From Bradyrhizobium sp. CCBAU 53340 (GTDB taxonomy: Bacteria > Pseudomonadota > Alphaproteobacteria > Rhizobiales > Xanthobacteraceae): a stretch of 64,000 bases of DNA. The position numbers and the translations under genes are program-made. Numbering within the stretch: position 1 is the first letter of the stretch; each line of letters starts with the position of its first letter. The notes below the pieces were generated by a model, which searched no databases, was not told the origin of the DNA, and saw nothing but the letters and a program-made list of their open reading frames with translations. Positions 27,014 to 36,410 of the stretch are shown piece by piece. The stretch lies in NCBI RefSeq assembly GCF_015291645.1, contig NZ_CP030055.1, forward strand, positions 4,588,001 to 4,652,000, written 5' to 3'.

Positions 27014-27324
27014 GATCTTGTCCTTGAAGAGAAAATGGTGGTTCGGAGTTGCGGGGGCTTATATCGGCGCCTTTACGATCCGGCAAGCGACCGCCGGAGC
27101 GGCCCACGGATGCGTCGCCGCGGGGGCCACCTGGTGATTTAAAACATGGATTACAACGATTTCACCCAGATGAACCCAATCTGAAGGCTCCGTCAGGGTT
27201 TGGTTCAGCCTGGCTGGCGTAACGTCAGGGCCATCGAAACCAAAGCCTCCTCCCGAGGCGGACCGTTTCGGCGGCCTTTCCATCGACGCGATAGCCCCGC
27301 GCCGGCAGTTTTGAGGAGATCATC
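27014..27324. other. Spacer between divergent ndk and the Gly/Trp-rich secreted protein
   Basis: 311 bases with no supported reading frame. It must hold both promoters. GAGGAG (27313-27318) is the ribosome-binding site for the plus-strand gene. I see no repeat or regulatory palindrome. Confidence 0.4.
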
Positions 27325-27576
27325 ATGTTGAGGAAGCTTTCGCTCGCTGCAGTCGCCGCGGTCGCCTTGGGTGCCGCGCTGGCTCCCACCTCCGCCTCCG
27401 CTCACTGGCATGGCGGCTGGGGCTGGGGTGGCGGCTGGCACCATGGCTGGGGCTGGGGCGGACCGCGCTTCTACGCTCCCGTCGCCTACGGCTATGGCTA
27501 CGGCGGCTGCTACGTGCGCCGGCTGGTCCCGACCCCCTGGGGACCTCGCTGGCGGCTGGTCAACCGCTGCTACTGA
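27325..27576 (+). CDS. Small secreted Gly/Trp/His/Tyr-rich protein
   Basis: The 83-residue precursor has a clear signal peptide ('LAAVAAVALGAALAPTSASA', cleavage near residue 26). The mature part begins with tandem HGGWGWGGG-type repeats rich in Gly, Trp and His. Then come 'YGYGYGGCYVRRLV' and a closing 'NRCY'. The two cysteines may form a disulfide. Such proteins are frequent in Bradyrhizobium and of unknown role; the His/Trp repeats could bind metal. A strong terminator follows at 27630. Confidence 0.8.
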   Translation: MLRKLSLAAVAAVALGAALAPTSASAHWHGGWGWGGGWHHGWGWGGPRFYAPVAYGYGYGGCYVRRLVPTPWGPRWRLVNRCY

Positions 27577-27629
27577 GCCTGAAACACCTTCCCTGAGGTG
27601 CCGTTCCCCCTGCGGTACCTTCCAAGAGA

Positions 27630-27656
27630 GGCCCCGGCGTTCCCCCCGCCGGGGCC
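27630..27656 (+). terminator. Hairpin terminator after the Gly/Trp-rich protein gene
   Basis: Perfect 10-base arms GGCCCCGGCG/CGCCGGGGCC with a 7-base loop, then TTGTATTT. It closes a single-gene transcript. Confidence 0.8.
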
Positions 27657-27789
27657 TTGTATTTGGGCAGATACGGCGAATTCATACAATTTTTACTAGA
27701 ATGCCGGGCATTCCCAACGCTCGGCGAAACCATTTTGGGGGCCTGTGACTTGGTACCGTGTCGTTAATTTGCACACACGGAACCCTGAG

Positions 27790-27963
27790 ATGGCTGGCCT
27801 TTCCGCCAATGACAGCGAACAGATCGACCGGCGCACCAGCCGCTCGATCTGCGACGCCGTGGGCGAGCGGCTTCAGCAGAGCCTTCGTCCGGAGCCCCGG
27901 CTTCCCACGCATCTTGAGCAGTTGCTCAACGAGCTGGAGCGGCGCGATCGCGAGTCGCATTGA
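27790..27963 (+). CDS. Small hydrophilic protein (57 residues), NepR-like look
   Basis: Starts MAGLSANDSEQIDRRTSR, then 'AVGERLQQSLRPEPRLPTHL' and 'EQLLNELERRD'. The helix-proline-helix pattern recalls the small anti-sigma factors of the NepR family (IGxxLR...PxPxRFxxLLxxL). However, the linker is shorter and the key PDRF is PTHL. I recall related short proteins in Bradyrhizobium without a function. ATG 27790 is chosen over upstream GTG/ATG codons because GGA precedes it by 9 bases and the conserved-looking part starts there. Followed after 46 bases by an ABC-F gene on the same strand. Confidence 0.6.
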   Translation: MAGLSANDSEQIDRRTSRSICDAVGERLQQSLRPEPRLPTHLEQLLNELERRDRESH

Positions 27964-28009
27964 CAAAGAATCGGGTTGCGTTTGATCCCGCCTGCGGTGA
28001 CAAGGCCGC

Positions 28010-29872
28010 ATGCTCACCATCACCGACCTCTCCGTCCGTCTCGCTGGACGCCTTTTGATCGACAGCAGCTCCGTGCAGATCACGCCCGGTTCGCGCGTGG
28101 GCATGGTCGGACGCAACGGCACCGGCAAATCGACGCTGTTCAAGGTGATCCGCGGTGAGCTCGCGGCCGAACACGGCTCGGTAACCCTGCCGCCACGCTG
28201 GCGCGTCGGGAGCCTCGCCCAGGAAGCCCCGAACGGACCCGAAAGCCTGATCTCGGTCGTGCTCAAGGCCGACCTCGAACGTGACGCGCTGCTTCACGAG
28301 GCCGAGAGCGCCACCGATCCGCACCGGATCGCGGAGATCCAGACCCGCCTCGTCGACATCGACGCGCATTCGGCGCCGGCACGCGCGGCGGCGATCCTCT
28401 CCGGCCTCGGCTTCTCGGCTGCCGATCAGCTGCGCCCTTGCGCCGAGTTTTCCGGCGGATGGCGCATGCGCGTCGCGCTGGCCGCGACGCTGTTCGCAGC
28501 GCCCGACCTCTTGCTGCTCGACGAGCCCACCAACTATCTCGACCTCGAAGGCACGCTGTGGCTCGAGGATCACCTCGCCCATTATCCGCGCACCGTGATC
28601 GTGATCAGCCACGACCGCGACCTCTTGGAAAGCTCGGTCGACCAGATCCTGCATCTGGAGCGCGGCAAGCTCACGCTCTACAAGGGCACTTACTCCTCCT
28701 TCGAGGAGCAGCGCGCCGCGCGCGAATTGCTCGATGCCAAGGCGATCAAGCGCCAGGAGGCCGAGCGCGCCCGCCTGCAGGCCTTCGTCGACCGCTTCAA
28801 GGCCAAGGCTTCGAAAGCCCGGCAAGCACAGTCTCGCGTGAAAATGCTGGAGCGGCTGAAGCCGATCACGGCGCTGGTGACGGAGGACGTGCGCGAGATC
28901 ACCTTCCCCGCACCGGAGAAGCTGTTGTCGCCGCCGATCATCGCCGTCGACAACGCCTCGGTTGGCTATGATCCGGCCGCGCCGGTGCTCACCCGTGTCA
29001 CCTTGCGTATCGACAATGACGATCGCATCGCGCTGCTGGGCGCCAATGGCAACGGCAAGTCGACCCTGGTCAAGCTGCTCGCCGCGCGTCTCGCCCCCTT
29101 CTCCGGCAAGGTGACGCGCGCCGACAAGCTGTCGATCGCCTATTTCGCGCAGCACCAGCTCGACGAGCTGAACGAGGACGCCTCCGCCTATGACCACGTC
29201 CGCAAGCTGATGGGCGATGCGCCCGAGGCAAAAGTGCGGGCGCGCGCCGGTGCGATCGGCTTTTCCGGCAAGGCCGCCGACACCAAGGCGGGCAAGCTCT
29301 CCGGCGGCGAGAAGGCTCGGCTGCTGCTGGGGCTCGCCACCTTCTTCGGCCCCAACATGATCATCCTGGACGAGCCGACCAACCATCTCGACATCGACAG
29401 CCGCGCGGCGCTCGCCGAAGCGATCAACGAGTTTCCCGGCGCGATCATCATGGTCTCGCACGACCGCTACCTGATCGAGGCCTGCGCCGACCGGCTCTGG
29501 ATCGTCGCCGATCGCACCGTCACCAATTTCGACGGCGACCTCGACGACTATCGTCGCATGGTGCTGTCCACGCGCAATGCCGAACCGGCGGCACGCGAGC
29601 GCAGCGCTCAAATCGAAAAGCCGCAGCGCGCGAAATCGGACAATCGCGGCTCGCTGAAGAAGCGTATCGCGGAAGCCGAGGCCGAGATCGCACGCGTCAC
29701 CGAGATCATCACCAAGATCGACACCGCGCTCGCCCTGCCCGACATCTTCACCCGGGATCCCAAGCAGGCCGCGCAACTGTCGAAGGCGCGCGCCAATGCC
29801 GCCGACGCGCTGGCGCGCGCGGAGGAACAGTGGCTCGAGGCGAGCGCGCAGTTCGACGAGGCGGCGGGCTAG
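28010..29872 (+). CDS. ABC-F family ATPase (Uup/YheS-like ribosome-associated type)
   Basis: This 620-residue soluble protein has two ABC domains and no membrane segment. First: Walker A 'GRNGTGKST', signature 'FSGGWRMRVALAA', Walker B 'LLLLDEPTNYLDLEG'. Second: 'GANGNGKST', 'LSGGEKARLLLG', 'MIILDEPTNHLDID'. The charged linker between them (about 235-305, with 'RFKAKASKARQAQSR') is the ribosome-contact region of ABC-F proteins. A C-terminal coiled coil (about 545-615) is like that of Uup/YheS. The likely role is rescue of stalled or badly folded translation states. The exact subgroup is uncertain. Confidence 0.92.
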   Translation: MLTITDLSVRLAGRLLIDSSSVQITPGSRVGMVGRNGTGKSTLFKVIRGELAAEHGSVTLPPRWRVGSLAQEAPNGPESLISVVLKADLERDALLHEAESATDPHRIAEIQTRLVDIDAHSAPARAAAILSGLGFSAADQLRPCAEFSGGWRMRVALAATLFAAPDLLLLDEPTNYLDLEGTLWLEDHLAHYPRTVIVISHDRDLLESSVDQILHLERGKLTLYKGTYSSFEEQRAARELLDAKAIKRQEAERARLQAFVDRFKAKASKARQAQSRVKMLERLKPITALVTEDVREITFPAPEKLLSPPIIAVDNASVGYDPAAPVLTRVTLRIDNDDRIALLGANGNGKSTLVKLLAARLAPFSGKVTRADKLSIAYFAQHQLDELNEDASAYDHVRKLMGDAPEAKVRARAGAIGFSGKAADTKAGKLSGGEKARLLLGLATFFGPNMIILDEPTNHLDIDSRAALAEAINEFPGAIIMVSHDRYLIEACADRLWIVADRTVTNFDGDLDDYRRMVLSTRNAEPAARERSAQIEKPQRAKSDNRGSLKKRIAEAEAEIARVTEIITKIDTALALPDIFTRDPKQAAQLSKARANAADALARAEEQWLEASAQFDEAAG

Positions 29873-29973
29873 ACCAAAACTGAAAACAACCCCATGCACA
29901 GTACGGGTGTCATGACACCTCAATGATCCCGTCTGTAATTGTTGGCCAATCTGTCCCCCGCACCGAGCCTCGA

Positions 29974-30645
29974 TCATGCCCCGGTCGGATTGAAGACCGG
30001 GCTGGTACGTTGGCGGGGGATGCGTACGCCGCGCTCGGTCAGGTCGCGCAACTGCACGAACATCATCGCCGTCATCAGTGCATCGTTGAAGGCATCATGC
30101 TGTCCGAGCGGCGGAATGCTGAGGTCGCGCAGCATCGCGGCGAATGACAGATCGACCGAGGTGTTGGGCGGCGCGTCGCCGTACTTGCGGTCGTAATAGA
30201 GCCGCGACACTTCGATGCGTTCGTTGGGCAGCTCAATGCCCACCAGCGGCAGGATGTACTTGTTCAGCATGGCGATGTCGAAATCGACATAGTAGCCGAT
30301 CAACGGACGCGGTCCGATGAAGTGCAGAAAGCTCGGTAGCACCTTCCAGACGATCGGCGCAGCCTCGACGTCGGACTTGCGCAAGTGGTGAATCCTGATC
30401 GCCTCCGCCCCGAGCTCCCTATCAGGATGGACGATGGCCTCGAAACGCGCGCTGGTCAAAATCCGATTGCCGCGGATCTTGATCGCGGCAATCGCGACAA
30501 CGTCGTCCGTTCGTACGTTGAGACCCGTGGTCTCGCAATCGATGACGACGAACTCGTCGTCAGGCGCTCGGCCGAACATGAAGCGGTAGGATTGGTCGCT
30601 CAGCGTGGCCTGGTGCAACAGTCGCTTGATCGCGCGAGGCAGCAT
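29974..30645 (-). CDS. DnaQ-fold 3'-5' exonuclease
   Basis: The 223-residue protein has Exo I 'FVVIDCETTGLN' (DxE), Exo II 'YYVDFDIAMLNKY' and Exo III 'HDAFNDALMT' (HxxxxD). It is a complete epsilon-type active site without polymerase or UvrC-like parts. ATG 30645 comes one base after the stop of the upstream cNMP/CBS/DUF294 gene, so the two are clearly coupled. This pairing lies downstream of the acetate symporter genes. The substrate is unknown; general DNA or RNA trimming is possible. Confidence 0.88.
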   Translation of the reverse strand: MLPRAIKRLLHQATLSDQSYRFMFGRAPDDEFVVIDCETTGLNVRTDDVVAIAAIKIRGNRILTSARFEAIVHPDRELGAEAIRIHHLRKSDVEAAPIVWKVLPSFLHFIGPRPLIGYYVDFDIAMLNKYILPLVGIELPNERIEVSRLYYDRKYGDAPPNTSVDLSFAAMLRDLSIPPLGQHDAFNDALMTAMMFVQLRDLTERGVRIPRQRTSPVFNPTGA

Positions 30646-30646
30646 T

Positions 30647-32449
30647 CTAGAACATGCCGAGCTTGAAGTGATGACCGACGATCTCACGAAATTTCTTCAC
30701 CACCTGGAGTGCGTCACGCAGGAGGTGGCGTTCCATGCTGGACAGATGCGCCGGCCGCACCAGTGTCCCCGACGCCCCGGCGGAAGCGGCCAGCTGGCCG
30801 TCGAGCCGGAGCATCAGCAGGAACCGGAAGGCCTGTTTCAGGTCGCGTCCGAAGTCCGCTTGCAGCACGCCGAGATCACAGAGCCGGGAGATGCGCTTGT
30901 CGGTGGAAGTCTCGCGCAGCCCCTGTCCGAGCGCCAGGCTGCGAACGCCGTGCACGATCGGAAAGATGCCACCTTTCTTGAGGTCGAGCGCGTCTCCCGT
31001 GCCTTCGGACGTGATCAAATTGTTGAACAGGCCGATCGGGGTCTCGAACGCGTCGACCGCACGCGCAAAGTGGGCCATGAACGCCTGCTCGCCCCGGGTC
31101 ATATCGATCAGCGCCGTCTTGGCGTCGTCCAGGAGTTGCTCATCGCCCGCGACCGCCTGCGCATCGTAGATGATGGCCACATTCATGTGCCCGGCCTGGT
31201 CGGGAAGCACGATCCAGCGGCGCAGATCTGCGAGATAGTCGGAGAGCGGCCTGGACCAGGCCGGATTGCGCACCATGATGTCGCCAGGACACGGTGGAAA
31301 GCCGAAACTCTGAAGAGCATCGAAGACGTCGCGACGGAACGCGTCCAGGATTTCACCCTGCACCGGGCCGGCCAGGATGAGGCCGTTGTCCTGATCGGTC
31401 CGTACGGTCTGCTCCCCCCGCCCCTCGCTTCCCATCACGATCAGGCAACTGCCGGTGCGCAGCTTCGCCGGCGCGATCATGTCAAACAACCGCGACAGTA
31501 GGCGGCGGTTGAGATCGGAGACGATCTCCGCAATGACCTCCACCTTGACCCCTTGCCGCCGCAGTACGCGCGTTTGCGTCTCGATCTCGCGCGCTGCGGT
31601 GGCAAGATCCTGCCGGCTTGAGGCACGATCGATGCGGCCGGCCGTGACCTGGGCGCTTCCTGCCAGAAATCCCAACAGGTCGATGTCCTCCAGAATCCCG
31701 ACGAACTCCTCATCCTCGCGCACGGCAAGCCGCCGCTTGTTGTGCTTGGTCATCAGCAAGAGAGCCGAGGATACGAAATCGTCGCGTCGCAGAGACACGA
31801 TGTCGTAATTCGCGAGCGTGCCCACCGCGGTCTGAATGGACTGGCGCCCCAGCACCACCGCCTTGGACAGATTCATGCCGGTGACGATGCCGACCCGCTC
31901 GCCGTCCCGGACGAACAGCGCATTGCTGTTGATCTCGCGCATCAGGTGTCCGGCCGTCTCGATCGTGTCGCTGGCCGCCAGAAACACCGGCGGATGCAGG
32001 AACAATTCGCCGACCTTGGCGTGCATCAGCGAGCCGTAGCGCCGCGCCTCCTCGTCGTTGGCGAGCTCGTCCAGCTTCTGGGAGATCTCGCGGTAGAAGA
32101 ACGCGGCAAAGCGCGGATTGGCCTTGATCAGTTCGAGGGCGACCTTCCTGGGGATGACATAGCAGAGCGTCTCGTCGCGGGCGACAAACTGGTTGCTGCT
32201 ATGATCGTGAACGAGCGCGCGACTGTCGAACGTGTCCTTGGGGCCGAGCAATGCGAGCAGGTCGACCTCGCTCCGCTCCTCGACGATGCCCTTGATCACG
32301 ACATAGAGCGCCTCGACCGCAGCGTCCCGCCTGATGATCGCTTCTCCCGGGCTGAAATAGGCGATGTCGAGCGCGGACCGCAGCCTCTCGGCCTCGCTCG
32401 GCGTCAGACGATCGAACGGCGGGTTGCTGATATCGAACGCCTTGGGCAT
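30647..32449 (-). CDS. Signalling protein with cNMP-binding, CBS pair and DUF294 nucleotidyltransferase domains
   Basis: 600 residues without membrane spans. A cyclic-nucleotide-binding-like domain lies at about 15-130. Two CBS domains lie at about 150-270 ('NALFVRDGERVGIVTGMNLS' and 'RLAVREDEEFVGILEDIDLL'). A GlnD-like DUF294 nucleotidyltransferase follows, with 'VMGSEGRGEQTVRTDQDNGL' at about 345-365, and a DUF294 C-terminal helical domain. It probably senses adenine nucleotides and modifies or binds a partner. It follows DUF485-actP on the same strand by 117 bases. Such proteins recur near acetate/solute symporter genes, which suggests control of that transporter; this is inference. Confidence 0.88.
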   Translation of the reverse strand: MPKAFDISNPPFDRLTPSEAERLRSALDIAYFSPGEAIIRRDAAVEALYVVIKGIVEERSEVDLLALLGPKDTFDSRALVHDHSSNQFVARDETLCYVIPRKVALELIKANPRFAAFFYREISQKLDELANDEEARRYGSLMHAKVGELFLHPPVFLAASDTIETAGHLMREINSNALFVRDGERVGIVTGMNLSKAVVLGRQSIQTAVGTLANYDIVSLRRDDFVSSALLLMTKHNKRRLAVREDEEFVGILEDIDLLGFLAGSAQVTAGRIDRASSRQDLATAAREIETQTRVLRRQGVKVEVIAEIVSDLNRRLLSRLFDMIAPAKLRTGSCLIVMGSEGRGEQTVRTDQDNGLILAGPVQGEILDAFRRDVFDALQSFGFPPCPGDIMVRNPAWSRPLSDYLADLRRWIVLPDQAGHMNVAIIYDAQAVAGDEQLLDDAKTALIDMTRGEQAFMAHFARAVDAFETPIGLFNNLITSEGTGDALDLKKGGIFPIVHGVRSLALGQGLRETSTDKRISRLCDLGVLQADFGRDLKQAFRFLLMLRLDGQLAASAGASGTLVRPAHLSSMERHLLRDALQVVKKFREIVGHHFKLGMF

Positions 32450-32566
32450 TTCGGCCTTTCGAGGACGCGGACGACCTATAGGACCCGGCGGGGGACCATC
32501 AAACTGGTCGCACCGGCGGGGCCAACTGACCCGGCCGGTGCCGAAGCGATATCACCGGACCCTCGT

Positions 32567-34258
32567 TCAGTGAGCCGTCGCCGAAGCCGCTCCGATGCCG
32601 GTCTGGGACCGGACATATTGCGCTTCAAAGCCATCGCGATCGACCGCGGCACGCTTGCTGCGATCCAGGATCGAGAACAGCCAGATCCCCGCAAAGGCGA
32701 TGGCCATCGAGAACAGCGCCGGATTGTCCAGCTTGATCGGAGCCGAGCCCTTGGCGAAGCCAAGCGTCGCCTCCCAGACGGCTGGCGAGAGCACCACACC
32801 GACGACCGCGCTGACCAGACCCAGGAAGCCGCCGATCACGGCTCCCCGCGTCGTCAGGCCCTTCCAGAAGATCGACATCACCAGCACCGGGAAATTGCAG
32901 GAGGCCGCGATGGCGAAGGCAAGGCCGACCATGAAGGCGACGTTCTGGTTCTCGAACACGATGCCGAGGAAGATCGCGAGCACGCCGAGCACCAGTGTCG
33001 CAATCTTCGACACGCGGATCTCGTCCTGCTCATTTGCGTTCCCGCCCTTGATCACCATGCCATAGAGATCGTGGCTGATGGATGATGCCCCCGCCAGAGC
33101 CAGCCCCGAGACGACGGCCAGGATCGTGGCGAAGGCGACAGCCGAAATGAAGCCAAGGAACAGATTGCCGCCCACCGCATTGGCGAGGTGAATCGCCGCC
33201 ATGTTGGAGCCGCCCTTGATCGCCGCGATTCCGCTCTTGGTCTTCTCGAGGATGCTGCCGTCCAGGAACATCGCGTCGGTCGAGACCAGCGTGATCGCGC
33301 CAAAGCCGATGATGAAGGTCAGGATATAGAAGTAGCCGATGAAACCGGTGGCGTAGAACACCGACTTGCGGGCAGCCTGGGCGTCCTTCACGGTGAAGAA
33401 GCGCATCAGGATGTGCGGCAGGCCCGCCGTTCCGAACATCAGCGCCAGGCCGAGCGAGATAGCCGAGAGCGGGTTGGAGATCAGAGTGCCGGGCTCCATG
33501 ATCGCGAGCTTCTTGGGATGCACTTCGGTTGCCTTGGTGAACAGGGCTTCCGGGCTGAATCCGAACTTGTAGAGCACGGCTCCGGCCATGAACGTCGCAC
33601 CCGAGAGCAACAGCACCGCCTTGATGATCTGCACCCACGTCGTCGCTTTCATTCCACCGAACGTCACGTAGATCATCATCAGGCCGCCGACCAGGACGAC
33701 TGCGATCCAGTAATCGAGACCGAACAGCAGCTGGATCAGCTTGCCGGCCCCGACCATCTGCGCGATGAGGTAGAATGCAACAGTCACCAGCGAGCCGCAT
33801 GCCGCCAGGATCCGGATCTCGGTCTGCCCGAGTCGAAACGACGTCACGTCGGCAAAGGTGAACTTTCCGAGATTGCGCAACTGCTCGGCGATCAGAAAGG
33901 TGACGATCGGCCATCCCACGAGCCAGCCGACCGAGTAGATCAGGCCGTCGTAGCCCGAGGTGTAGACGAGACCCGATATGCCGAGGAACGATGCCGCCGA
34001 CATGTAGTCGCCCGCGATCGCAAGTCCGTTCTGGAATCCGGTGATGCCGCCGCCGGCCGAGTAAAAATCTGCAGCCGACGCGGTCCGCTTGGCGGCCCAA
34101 TAGGTGATGACGAGTGTAAGACCGACAAACCCGACGAACATGCCGATCGCCGACCAGTTGATCGCCTGCTTCGAGCCGCCCTCGACGGCGCCGGCCGCGA
34201 GCGCGATGGTGGGTACGCTTGCGAGCAGAATTACCGATAGCCAGGCGAGTCTCTTCAC
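32567..34258 (-). CDS. actP: Cation/acetate symporter
   Basis: This 563-residue member of the sodium:solute symporter family takes up acetate and short carboxylates. The N-terminus looks like a signal/anchor ('[18 protein letters not shown]'), followed by about 13 hydrophobic spans. The family blocks '[20 protein letters not shown]' and '[10 protein letters not shown]' are present. It overlaps the DUF485 gene by four bases (ATGA), the standard ActP arrangement. An FNR/FixK-like box precedes the operon. Confidence 0.93.
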   Translation of the reverse strand: MKRLAWLSVILLASVPTIALAAGAVEGGSKQAINWSAIGMFVGFVGLTLVITYWAAKRTASAADFYSAGGGITGFQNGLAIAGDYMSAASFLGISGLVYTSGYDGLIYSVGWLVGWPIVTFLIAEQLRNLGKFTFADVTSFRLGQTEIRILAACGSLVTVAFYLIAQMVGAGKLIQLLFGLDYWIAVVLVGGLMMIYVTFGGMKATTWVQIIKAVLLLSGATFMAGAVLYKFGFSPEALFTKATEVHPKKLAIMEPGTLISNPLSAISLGLALMFGTAGLPHILMRFFTVKDAQAARKSVFYATGFIGYFYILTFIIGFGAITLVSTDAMFLDGSILEKTKSGIAAIKGGSNMAAIHLANAVGGNLFLGFISAVAFATILAVVSGLALAGASSISHDLYGMVIKGGNANEQDEIRVSKIATLVLGVLAIFLGIVFENQNVAFMVGLAFAIAASCNFPVLVMSIFWKGLTTRGAVIGGFLGLVSAVVGVVLSPAVWEATLGFAKGSAPIKLDNPALFSMAIAFAGIWLFSILDRSKRAAVDRDGFEAQYVRSQTGIGAASATAH

Positions 34259-34599
34259 GAGCGGTTCTCCTCGACAATTTTGCGGATGAGTACGTCGTAG
34301 CTGGAATTGGCCTGACGGACGTAGATGCCCGTCAGCACGAAGGCGAGCACGATGACAGACAGTCCGATCGGAATCCCGATCGTCGTCACGCCGCCACTCA
34401 GCGGTATTCCCAGAAACTTGGGAGCGTAGGCCACCAGCAGGATGAAGCCGAAATAGATGGCAAGCATGATCGCCGACAGCAGCCAGCCCAGCGACGAACG
34501 TCGGCGCACCAGCTCCTGGTAATTCGGATCGCGTTCAATCTTTGCGAGGTTGCTCACGTCGATGATCCCCCTGGATGGTCCTCTGAAATTTCTTGCCAT
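34255..34599 (-). CDS. DUF485 membrane protein, ActP partner
   Basis: The 114-residue protein has a cytoplasmic N-terminus ('[19 protein letters not shown]', the DUF485 hallmark), two hydrophobic spans and a short tail. It is almost always encoded just before actP and may help assembly or activity of the symporter. ATG 34599 follows GAAGGGG at suitable distance; the frame upstream of it has no family-like sequence. Confidence 0.88.
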   Translation of the reverse strand: MARNFRGPSRGIIDVSNLAKIERDPNYQELVRRRSSLGWLLSAIMLAIYFGFILLVAYAPKFLGIPLSGGVTTIGIPIGLSVIVLAFVLTGIYVRQANSSYDVLIRKIVEENRS

Positions 34600-34899
34600 G
34601 ATGGCAACCCCTTCTCTCGGGGAGCCGTCCCACCCTGCTCTGGCGGCAGCACGAGCTCCATGATCCAGATCAAGCGCGGTCGATCCCGTGCGAATGTGTC
34701 TGCAGGCGGAGCTCAATCGGGAACATCTGCGTCTGCCCAAGAAATGGCCCGTGTCGCTTGTGCGCATTTGGGGTTAGGCTGGACGCAATTTACGTCAGTG
34801 CATTGCGGATGATCCGGCTCTACGGTCGGGAAAGATCGGCCATTTCAGCCCAAGCGATTTCCAACCCAGGCGATATGCAAACAAGGGAATGATGAAGGG
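34600..34899. other. Divergent promoter region, DUF485-actP versus methyltransferase
   Basis: 300 bases without a supported gene. It contains the FNR/FixK-like box at 34660-34673. Nothing else recognisable. Confidence 0.4.
34660..34673. promoter_or_regulatory. FNR/FixK-like box before DUF485-actP
   Basis: Read on the minus strand: TTGAT-CTGG-ATCAT, one mismatch from TTGAT-N4-ATCAA. Centred about 67 bases before the DUF485 start, a distance like that of the perfect box before the RND pump. Suggests oxygen-responsive control of acetate uptake. Confidence 0.45.
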
Positions 34900-35700
34900 A
34901 TGGCGCAGATGTCTTCGCCCGAACCGATCAAGTTCACCGACGGCGCGGCTTACGAGCGCTTCATGGCGCCCTGGAGCCGATCGGCCGGCAATTTGTTTCT
35001 CGACTGGCTGGCGCCACGCCCGGGACTGACCTGGGCGGATGTCGGCGCCGGCAACGGCGCGTTCACCGAGCTCCTGCTTGCGAAATCCGCTCCTTCGTCG
35101 GTTTGCGCGATCGATCCTTCCGACGCGCAGATTGCGACGGCACGCCAGAAGTTCGCGGCAAAGCAGGTCGAGCTGTCGATTGGCGATGCGATGGCCCTCC
35201 CTTACGACGCTGACCGCTTCGACATTGCCGTGATGGCCCTGGTGTTGTTCTTCGTCCCCGATCCGCGCAAAGGCGCCTCGGAGATGGTGCGCGTCACCAA
35301 GCCCGGCGGCATGGTCGCATCCTACACCTGGGACATTTTGCGCGGCGGTACGCCCACGCAACCGCTGTGGGAAGAGCTCGACGCCCTCGGCTTCCCCACT
35401 GCGCGCCCGCCGAGCGCGGACATCTCGCGCTTCGAGGCGCTGAAGGCGCTCTGGGCGGAGCTCGGTCTGCGCGAGATCGAGACTCGCGAACTGGTGGTCG
35501 AGCGGACATTTGCCGATTTCGACGACTACTGGCTCTCGATGGTCGTCAGCAGCCCGAGCGGCGTGCTCGGAAAGTTGTCAGAAGCCCAGGGCGCGGAGCT
35601 CAAAGGCCGGCTCCAGGCGCGATTGCCGGCGAGCGCGTCCGGCGAGATCACGGTTCACGCTTCGGCCACTGCGATCAAGGGACGCAAGGCCCCGTCATGA
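34900..35700 (+). CDS. Class I SAM-dependent methyltransferase
   Basis: The 266-residue protein has a Methyltransf_11 fold: motif I 'WADVGAGNGAFTELLL', acidic strand-2 end 'VCAIDPSDAQI', motif II region 'SIGDAMALPYDADRFDIAV' and 'RVTKPGGMVASYTWD'. The family methylates small molecules such as quinones, lipids or plant-type metabolites; the substrate cannot be told. ATG 34900 is preceded by GAAGGG. It is alone on its strand between the actP promoter and a lipoprotein gene. Confidence 0.85.
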   Translation: MAQMSSPEPIKFTDGAAYERFMAPWSRSAGNLFLDWLAPRPGLTWADVGAGNGAFTELLLAKSAPSSVCAIDPSDAQIATARQKFAAKQVELSIGDAMALPYDADRFDIAVMALVLFFVPDPRKGASEMVRVTKPGGMVASYTWDILRGGTPTQPLWEELDALGFPTARPPSADISRFEALKALWAELGLREIETRELVVERTFADFDDYWLSMVVSSPSGVLGKLSEAQGAELKGRLQARLPASASGEITVHASATAIKGRKAPS

Positions 35701-35728
35701 TCGCGATGGGCGGAAGGCCGACGACGCC

Positions 35729-36271
35729 TTACGTCGCCGCCTTCTTCTTCTTCGCCTTCGGCTTCACCGGTTTTGGCGCGGCCGGCGGTTCGGGATTGCC
35801 CTCAATCGCGGACAGGCGCCCCGACGTGAAGGTGTAGATGCCGGCGCGGGGACCTGTGGTCCAGGTCACCACCGCAACGCGGCGGCCGGCGGCATCGCTG
35901 GAGAGATTGACGTTCGAGGGCGCGCCGATGCCACGCACGACGTCACATTCGGTGTGTCCGAGCGCGACCGTACCGCCGACAGGCGCCGGCTCCGTCGTCG
36001 ATGCGTTGGCGTCGGCAGGTCCCGGCGGCGGCGCCATTCCGGGACAGGCACCGTCGGCGCTGACGAGATCCTCGGCGCCAACCGGCTTGTCCGGGGTCAG
36101 CGGCGGCGACTCGATCGAGATGTTCTTGATGAACAGGCGGCTCGGCTTGTTGAACCACTCGGCGTCTTTGGCGGACGCCAGCATATCGGTTGCGCCCGAG
36201 CAGCCCGCAAGCAGCGGCGCGACAGCGGCCAACGCAACTATGAGCGACCTTGGAAGCTTTTGATGTCGCAC
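35729..36271 (-). CDS. Predicted lipoprotein of unknown function
   Basis: The 180-residue precursor has 'LIVALAAVAPLLAGCSG', a signal peptide II with the lipobox LAGC; lipidation would be at Cys24. The mature part has a Pro-rich middle and a compact domain with 'GHTECDVVRGIGAPSNVNLS', then 'RRVAVVTWTTGPRAGIYTFT', which resembles an SmpA/BamE-like small fold. The tail is Pro/Lys rich ('PVKPKAKKKKAAT'). Function unknown; a role in outer-membrane assembly is only suggested by the fold pattern. Confidence 0.75.
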   Translation of the reverse strand: MRHQKLPRSLIVALAAVAPLLAGCSGATDMLASAKDAEWFNKPSRLFIKNISIESPPLTPDKPVGAEDLVSADGACPGMAPPPGPADANASTTEPAPVGGTVALGHTECDVVRGIGAPSNVNLSSDAAGRRVAVVTWTTGPRAGIYTFTSGRLSAIEGNPEPPAAPKPVKPKAKKKKAAT

Positions 36272-36410
36272 GATAAACTAAATTCCCCACGTCAAGGATC
36301 AGCGCTAAGCGATTGTCCCAACATCACTTTGCGGCACGAAGGTGGCCAAAACCAGTGTAGCTGCGAAAGTCCAAATTATCATTAATTGCGCAAGGGGGCC
36401 AATGAGGGCG

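Noticed and set aside
25690..27324. Manganese (yybP-ykoY) riboswitch before terC
   Set aside because: Only 40 bases separate terC from ndk, too short for the element, and I see none of its conserved stems in or before the gap.
27790..27963. Firm assignment as NepR
   Set aside because: The core PDRF motif and the normal linker length are missing, and no phyR or ecfG gene is nearby.
34255..34767. 170-codon form of the DUF485 protein
   Set aside because: The first 56 codons give an Arg/His-rich shadow-like sequence, and the family start and ribosome-binding site point to ATG 34599.
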